This document shows, one piece after another, positions 56,111 to 64,000 of a stretch of 64,000 bases of DNA. The stretch is taken from contig LS997563.1 of assembly GCA_000469685.2 (NCBI GenBank), forward strand, positions 9,326,940 to 9,390,939. Reading direction: 5' to 3'. Numbering within the stretch: the first letter of the stretch is position 1; each line of letters starts with the position of its first letter. The translations under genes were made by a program, and so were the position numbers. This DNA is from Haemonchus contortus (taxonomy: Eukaryota > Nematoda > Chromadorea > Rhabditida > Trichostrongylidae). The notes under the pieces were generated by a model. That model was not told where the DNA came from and did no database searches. It was given only the letters and a program-made list of their open reading frames with translations.

Positions 56111-59100
56111 GCCTAAGTCAGGTTGCCATGTTATTATCTATTAACCAAGCCAGTTGGAAGCATCGGAATTTCTGAGGGAATCGCAGTTGCCTAGCAATTG
56201 ACTGGTTTAGAAAAAATTTATGGAAACTGCTTACGTAATGCTGCATCATAGATGAGATAGAAGCACGAAATGTTGCCTCGTGGACGAGTCTATCAATCTA
56301 AAATGTCACATAATGATTGGTAACGTTCGGGAAAACGCCAACGCCTGTCTTATAAATCCAAAAAACGGAGTCCAACACGAAAACAAACAGAGAAATTGCG
56401 ATAGAAATCCAATAAACGTAGAACTTGAACTGAAAATTTAGGGAAACAGAACTCACATTTTCGGGGCTGCATTGAGGCCGGCCGAAAAAGGTCGCTCAAT
56501 CGTGTCGGGACTCTCCACGTTCAATGTATAGGAGATGAAGGGTCCTGACACGATGACGCGTCTTCTCTTCTGCGCGCCAACGACTATGGTATGTACCAAC
56601 TTATATGAATGGTTGTAGAATTTTTGAAGCATACAGCAACAGAATCTATTTAACTAGTCTCGGCGCTTACCCAAACTACAAACTATGCTGCGTTTATTGT
56701 TCTACTTCACGCTCTGGATATCTGCAATGGGGAGGTAGCGTGAAGGAAAGCATGTAGTCGCACATGACCTAGGCCCAAAGAGTACGTAGCAAGAACTTAT
56801 GGACTACGGTAATGAGCCTAATGAGCGCATAGGTGATTAGAGACGATGATGAGATGATGCATGGCTACTGGTTCAAGAAGAACTCGTTGACATCAAATGG
56901 TGCGTCAATGGCGAAAAAAAGCAAAAAGCATCAGTTTCAAGGTTTTATAAAGTGGACGTGCCGAAGGGTACACAGTGAAAGGCACAAAACAAAGAAGTGA
57001 ATGGTCAAGAAAGACGCAAACGGCTACCAACTATTCCGGTTCCTCAAAGAACTACCTGAAACTGCTTGGTCTGTTAGGATGCGTTCCCAGATTACGGTTA
57101 TTACGGTTAATACTCCTTTTCAAGTCTTGTCGCAAAGTAAGACCTTTAGAAGGCAATTTTTTCCACACTCGTTCGCTACGTACCGGCAATCGGTAGCAAC
57201 TAGTTCCCGTCTGTCTTTAGTCTTTCAGCGAGATAGCCTCGAAGACGTTTGAGGTCGGTGAGACGTCTTTCGAGGTATTTGGATATGCTGGGTGACATCC
57301 ATGAATAAACCAACCAGTTAATCAGGATCACCTGAGGCGCGAGAGGTTGTGCACAAGTAGAAAATTCGCCGATAACCTGCCTAACTCGTCCATGTGTGGG
57401 AGCTGTTGGCAGTTTTCATGAGCTTAATCGATATTTCGGTCTATTTCTCGTCATGACAATGACACTGTTTTCCTATTGTAAAGCCTGCAGATTTAACCCT
57501 GTCGTTACATGCTCTTTTAGAGTAGTGGTGCGGTTGCTTAAGGTTGATTTCGCTGAGATTAAAATATACCCTCAAGGATATACCCTGTGCCCAGGCTGGA
57601 ATTAAACCATACAAAATTCAAGTTATTTCAGGGATTCCGAAAAAGTGGATGAAACTCAATTCTAGGATCGAGAGGCTGACCTCCACCAGCAAAAATGAGG
57701 TCTTACCAAGTTTGTCGACAGGAAGTATGAGGATTGAGAAATCTTGAAGAGAAGTACATTCCAATTATGCAAGTTCTGGAAGAAAAATAGCCTACACTGA
57801 ATAGCTTGTAAGGGCTGATAGAGTACAATTGGTCACTACAATTGCATCATAACACTCAAGAATTTGTATGTACACATGTCGCCATGGAGATTCTCTTTTA
57901 GAAGCAACCCATTTCCTACTTTGCAGAAAATTTTCAGCAGACTTCTTTTTCATCTTCCGAGAAAATGTATCGTAATGTATGTTTATTGATCATTCAATGC
58001 ACTCGCTAATTTCCCATGAATCCAGCACAGGAATAAGTGGGCACCTTGCATCTATCCTTCTTTTTCCTTATCGATGAACCAGCATGGACCTTCAACTAAG
58101 ATTAGTAGAAGAAACTGGATGCACCTCCTTTGATAAACGAGGTAGGCTGAGATAATGCAAGAGCAAAAACCCTGTGACACAGTTGCAGCCTTTGGATTCA
58201 AACCGAAGTCGCATACATGGCGCATCGCTACAATCATACAAACACCTTACTCCTGCAACACCGTAATGAAAGAATCTGGGCTGACATCAACACTACTGGT
58301 AATTGGAATTACACAAGACGTCTTAGAATCGCGGGGTCCGCCCAGTAGGGGCGGAACCTGCCCATGACAGAGTGTCCGCGTACTCCATCACTTCAATTTT
58401 GCGATATCTTGTTTCAAAAAAAAGAAACACCTGGCAGTGGGGTGTTCAACCCATCATTTTACCTGGGGTATTTTCGCTAACAAGAAGTCTTCCAAAAGCA
58501 AACAGCACTGATAAGCCAGTGGGCACAGGTATGAAATCGCAGGCAATTATTTTTTGCTTCACAGGTGAGTTGTTGCGCACTAAAAACTGGAAATTCAAAG
58601 CGTACGACGTACATTCATTCAAAAGAATGGCAGTAGTAAACTGCATAAGTGTGTCAACATGTTGTGGGCTATAGCTCGTCGTTTTCGCCACCTTCGGACC
58701 TTGAAGAGTCTACCGCCGTAAAGGATACCTGAACTTGTGCTGGCCTTTAACCAGATCAACAGCTGCTAGTGGAGCAACTAATGGATTTCGACTTCTAGAA
58801 GTGCTTGTTTGGAGCCTAGCGCCAATGGTTGGAACATCACGTTCATGGAGATAAAAAAGTAATTTATGACCGTTCCGCCTGATGAGGGGCAAATTTGTGT
58901 GCTCGAAAACCAATAGTTCTGCATGGTTACGCCAGAAGCCGATAACATCAGTCCAAAAAACCTCAGCTATCTTGAAGATTTATGCAATTAGGGTCCTAAG
59001 ATTGATTGACCACGTAAGAGAACAAGCAAAAGACATAATTAGAAGATCCAGAACCCAAGAAAAGACCGCAAATCTGAAGCCGAAGAAAAAACAATTCCAA

Positions 59101-62100
59101 TGGAAGAAAACATAACTAGCTGAGTCGTAATCTACATGAAAAGAGGTGTCCGAGCGATAGTATTCTGCTTTTACCTTGAACCAGATCACGGTTACATTCA
59201 CAGCTGGGAATCACCTTCAACTCAAGCGGCAGGTGTTCCTTGCATGAACCCTTTGAGGGTCATCGCCAGCAACTCGGCCAACACATATCGAAGATATATT
59301 ACTACCTACACAATTACTTACCTTCACAACAGATTGGAGAAGTCATTGTGTAACAACCTTCACTGGGAGCAAGAGAGAAATGGGAAGCGGTGCAGTGACA
59401 AGGATTTTCATTAGAGAGGAGCATGTGAGTCGCAACAGGGAGAAAGGGTTGTCCTCACTGGAGATCCACATCTTTAGGTCTCTTATGGAGGTCTTCATTT
59501 GTTCCAACGTAATAATGCTAGCCCGCTGTGGCCAGTTCAGGCCTTTTTATGATTTCACGATCAGCGATCGAAGTCGGCTACCAGATACCTCTAGAGAAGA
59601 TTGATTGCCCCTGTCAACTTCATCAACTTTCACTTCATGTAAAGGGATGATAGTAATTCAATATGACAACTTCAACCAATCGGTTCCACTCCGCCTTTTT
59701 TACAAAAACGAAAAATCCAACCCTGTTTTTGAAGTCTTGAACCAATTCAGGACTGTGACCGACTTCGGGAGCTTTATTATACCCCCACACTTATTCACGA
59801 AGACCTCAGCTTCTCCATTAGAGGAAACTTCTCTGTTCCGAGAACCGCCGTGGAGTGTAAACTGATCCAAAGGATAAATAATCAGCAAGTATAGAATTCA
59901 TTTCGCAGACCCTACTACTCTTTGAGCTTTACCTGAATCGCCCATGATTCACCCCATGTCACTCCGATTCTCCCAAATGTCAGATAAGGGGGAATGTGGA
60001 CGATCATGTGGATCTCGTACTTTGCACGGATCCAGATGTGGTGTTGCAAGAAATGAACGCATTATACGCATTCATATGTGCTCCAATTGATGCGTGACAT
60101 TTGATCCGGTTTTCAGCCGCGCGATTATACCACATGAAGCGCATAACGATTTCGTACAACAAATCGCATATAATCTGCGACTCAGGGATTAGCATTACCA
60201 CGCGAGGAGATAGCGAACAATCGAACATCTTACAAAAGAGGAGTATATAAGCGATAAACCAGCGGGTCAAAGCAGACCTAACGTCACACCTACTCCAGCC
60301 TCTTTTTAAAGGCCATCACATATTGATGAATTCGTCAAATCTCAGCCTAGTTGAAAGGTAAAATTGAGAAGGAAGGAAACCAAATACAGGACAGGACGAG
60401 GAGTTCACTGACTGCAGAAGTTGTGTAGAAGTTTGTTCTTTGACTAGTCGGCAGTGGAAATCTCCCAACGTCATAAAACCACAAAAAGCCTTTTCGGCTT
60501 AAAAACTTGTCAAGAAATTTACTGCAACTGGAGCGTTTTGCAGGCGTTTTGCAGCAAGCGAAGGACGAATACCAGCATGTTATTGAGTGTAAAAAGAACT
60601 CGATGGCATCCTCGGGTGAACATTTTGTCATTTTGTTTTCATTTTCGCCCTACCGCTGTTTCGTTGGCGATGGCGACGCGACATTTTGCGCCCATACGAA
60701 ACAATCTTTTTTGGATGACTCATTGGGTAGGCTCTATTCAACCTCGGCTAAATGGGTTACATTTAAGCGACATAAGTGACATTTGCTGCAGCTGTCGGAT
60801 CAACTTAATCGGACGAGCGTGAGTAGGAACTAATTTTGGAGTTTGACGCTTGTTATTATTGACATCATGGCTTGTTTACGTTAGGTAGCTATCCTAATTC
60901 ATTGACGTAATAAATGAAGAATTCCATCTATTTCTACTGGCTTATTCACAGGCGACGTATTCGTGAAAGTAGAAATCAAGTGAGTACTGTTGAATAATAA
61001 AAGAGATCATGGAAGTCTAGAGAAACATCCCTAAATCTCGAATGTTTTACGATTTTCAGAGGTTTCTCCATCTCATTGCGGTCTTTTCCCATTTGGTAAA
61101 TATCAACAGCGTGAAAGCAAAGTGAATTGGTAAATTACAGTGAGTAGGTAGGACCCACCTGCAGAGATGCCTCCACCCAGACACCACAGAGCACCACACC
61201 TCACCCGTACCTTTAAATAGTCCTAGGCGTACTGTGGTGTCTTATCAACAGATGACCAAAAAATTCTTACTTTACCACGTAGTAAGTACTGCTAAACATC
61301 AAAGGTCCAGTTCTTACTACAAGATAAAGACAGCAGTTTTTTGTTTGCTATTGCATGATAGTGCGTCAAAGGTTAACTGAAAGTACGGATGAGGGTTAAT
61401 TTTGAAAATATGTTTGTTTTTTCAACGTGCTGAAAGCCTAGTGCAATCTGGTACACCAATTGACTTTGTAAATATGTTATTTGTTATTTAGTTAAGAACC
61501 CAAAGAATGCAAAGGCATGGAAGAACTGCAGAAAAGAGATAATAACCAAAAGATTTCTCAGAATGGGGATTCCGGATAGATTTATCGCATTAATAAGCAG
61601 GCAGCATATCGGTGTGATCTCATCAAATGGTCTCTACAGTTCGTAGGAAAGGTAATGATGTGGAAAAGTGATTCTACCCATCCGAACACTACTAGAAAGT
61701 CGTGTTAGCCCTTGAAGATGCCGTCGGCTATATACCATGAAGGAGCCGCCACCAATTCTGAGATAGCATATTCATCATGAAAATGTTTTTGACACAATTT
61801 AGTCAATCCCAGCTGTGTCCGGCAGATTCGGGGGCCGCTTGCTTCAAGCATAATCCGATCCCGCGGTCTGTGTAGATACTTTTCCTACGGTTCGTTTCCA
61901 GTGCTTCTTGTGCAGGTTTGGCAAGACGAAAAACCAACCCCTACTTGATCCTGTCGCTTTCACAAAGCCACACAAACGCAAAACAAGAGGTGTCAATGGT
62001 ACACCCCACGGGATCTCGTTGAGATGTTCTGTCTACAACTGATTCCAACGACGCCCAGCTCTTCTCAAAGCTGTATCTCTCCATCTAGGAGTAATATAAA

Positions 62101-63574
62101 CCTATGCAAGACCTTCAGCGTTCAAGAACACCGCTCATGGAGTCAAAGGCAGGTAAACATTCCATGCAATATCGCCTACAAGATCTTTTTCAAGCAAACA
62201 CAGTACCCAGAAGACAGTCTCGGTACTAATGTTGCGATATGAAGTACAACACTGAACATCAGTTTCCCTAAACCAAAATTCAGCAGAAAGCACGTAGTCA
62301 CTTATTAGACGGAGTAAATTTCTCAAAAAACAGGTTTTTTGGTTCTCTGATCCAGATAGGGCGGTCAAGAAGTTGTTTACGATCGAAAGAATGGACGCAG
62401 AATGAAAGAACTCTAAGTGTGAGAATGTGAAGTGAAGACGCCGTCAACAATTAGGATGCTCCAACTGATACAATCTACGTCCGTTCACAGCTAACTCACA
62501 TATAGTCCTCTGATTCCATGCTCAAGCATAAAACTGAAGGCGTAAACAACGCCAAGAATCAAGCTCCCTTTGAATCATGAACGTACTATAACTTAGTCGT
62601 GGTCTAGGAACTTCAAAAAGAAATGGAAAGATGCTATATTTAAAACAACCCACAATATTTCAAATAAATGAAACGAATTTTCAAAAGCTTTGAAAACAAA
62701 ATTGGTTTTGTTGCATTGCTTATCTCAAATGATGTCCAGAGACACATAAAGGAACCGTTCATTTTGAAGGCTTCCCTCACATGGATGTCCTAAATAACCA
62801 ATCAAAAATAACTGCTCACTGGTTGCCTTTTACAGTACAGGTTTTCCAAAACCATATGTTATCGTAAATATCTGCAAATCCTCAAAAAAAAAAGGTAACC
62901 TTCGCAGAGGATCTAACAACCGGCCTGTTGTTCTCATAACGCCTATACGCTGCCCCTACATTTGGCAACTAATTCGAGACTGACCTGACAGTTGGCGTTC
63001 CGAATACAAATGTACTCTGCCTGCTGCGTACATCCTAAATACTTACTTAGGACATCAATGAGAAAGTCAGCAGGAAGAATTCGAGAGCAGGCCTGCGAGA
63101 TGGCAGCTTCTAACTGATATCAGTTATAAGATTCATGGTGATTGATCTGGCGGTTCCTTAGTGATTTATTGAACTACCAGTTGGGCTACGCACGCCACAA
63201 TGCATTCACCACATGCCCGCGCATACGCCTACGATTAAAGGTATCAGTCGGTTGCTCTTCATCTTGAAAATAATCAACCATTAAGGTTTGACTGATAGGC
63301 AACCAAAGAATTGCGTAGTACTCACAAATGTTCTCAATTGATAATAACACCATTATAAGATTTCGTTATCACTGGACCTTCTTTCCTCCACGGGTATATC
63401 ATTAGTTGGGAATCCCAAATTATTGGCGGTCGGATGAGCTCCGTCGTGAATGATATCAAAACATAAAGCGAACTTGAGCTTCCAAACCTTGCTGGGTAGC
63501 GGTCGTAATCTATATCATAGTCGTAATCTTAAACACATCATAGATACCACAGGAGTTGAATTGAGTTAGTAAGT
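56111..63574. other. No gene confirmed
   Basis: Unassigned sequence. A plus-strand frame at 60,507-60,779 (QLERFAGVLQQAKDEYQHVIE near its start) is protein-like over about 40 residues but starts at TTG and overlaps another open frame. The rest shows nothing I can name. Confidence 0.3.
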
Positions 63575-64000
63575 GTTCTTATCAGTCGCTATCAGCTGTT
63601 ATCAGCGCCTATCATCGGTCGACTACGATCTCGCCATACTCCACATCACATGCCAAACCGTCAAAGCTCCACTGTAATGTCATTATCATAGTGGCTCTAC
63701 GCTTTAGAGGATTTTCATTGGCCTTTATCAGTTTAATCAGCTCCTGGCTCGGCACCAACCGTTCTCGATCCCGTCACCGAGTACCTACGATCCTGTCACA
63801 TCTTACATCACCTATTGAAATAATAAGACTCCACTATTAACTGGAAGCGCGTCGCAGACCTACAGACCCTTGCCTTTTATGACTTTTTATCAGTCCCTAT
63901 CACTTGATACCATTCTCTGTCACCAATCACTAACGGTCCCCTTATATGCTACACCACCTGCCAAAGTGCCAAGGCTTCACCGCTAATGCGAAAGAAGTTA
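63575..64000. repeat. Diverged tandem repeat running off the window
   Basis: Three units begin with TTATCAGT-type sequence at about 63,577, 63,728 and 63,885 (period about 150-155 bp). Shared later blocks include CGATC and CTACACCACCTGCC / CTCCACATCACATGCC with AAGCTCCAC-like ends. The last unit is cut by the window edge. Confidence 0.65.

Noticed and set aside
1..64000. CRISPR arrays, bacterial operons, telomeric TTAGGC arrays, rRNA genes
   Set aside because: None is visible; isolated TTAGGC occurrences are not tandem.

Overview
The window looks like a nematode chromosome, most probably of a strongylid or hookworm-like species (inference). The evidence is a set of RTE, mariner and Ty3/gypsy relatives typical of nematode genomes, candidate coding exons separated by very short introns (about 50-90 bases) with TTTCAG-like acceptors, one eukaryotic tRNA-Ile gene with a Pol III T-run terminator, and no bacterial gene organisation. 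No long intact host gene is visible. Most long open frames in the left third are by-products of purine/pyrimidine-biased or CTGTCTGT-like repeats.

Left third (1-24.5 kb) is a graveyard of mobile DNA. A large dispersed repeat occupies 1-1.83 kb and recurs, partly inverted and partly direct, at 16.8-19.15 kb. A decayed RTE reverse-transcriptase tail follows at 1.83-2.73 kb, then an internally deleted mariner with TA-flanked terminal repeats (3.80-4.69 kb). A nearly complete Ty3/gypsy LTR retrotransposon (6.20-10.67 kb) has 128-bp LTRs differing at one base, yet its gag-pol frame is broken by several frameshifts and stops. From 13.2 to 22.7 kb there are foldback elements, a head-to-tail pair of SINEs with a tRNA-Gly-like head, a 1-kb-armed inverted duplication, a small palindrome and a tandem repeat. 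A decayed EN-RT LINE fills 22.94-24.53 kb.

The middle (24.5-45.5 kb) is less repetitive. It holds candidate short exons, mostly on the minus strand. The best supported set (38.05-40.11 kb) includes three consecutive phase-0 exons and a terminal exon with a membrane helix; one exon start resembles sequence near 30.7 kb. Scattered palindromic MITE-like elements occur at 29.9, 35.8 and 40.5 kb. A compact TA-flanked transposon at 41.09-41.66 kb carries an intact 134-residue minus-strand frame that appears to join a transposase DNA-binding end to a transposase C-terminal end without a catalytic core. A tRNA-Ile(AAU) gene lies at 45.45-45.52 kb.

The right end (45.5-64 kb) is mostly unrecognised non-coding DNA with a few unassigned open frames; a diverged tandem repeat begins at 63.57 kb and runs off the window. 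The strongest candidates for follow-up are the core-less transposase element, the tandem SINEs with a tRNA-like head, and the multi-level inverted-repeat complex at 15-21.5 kb.
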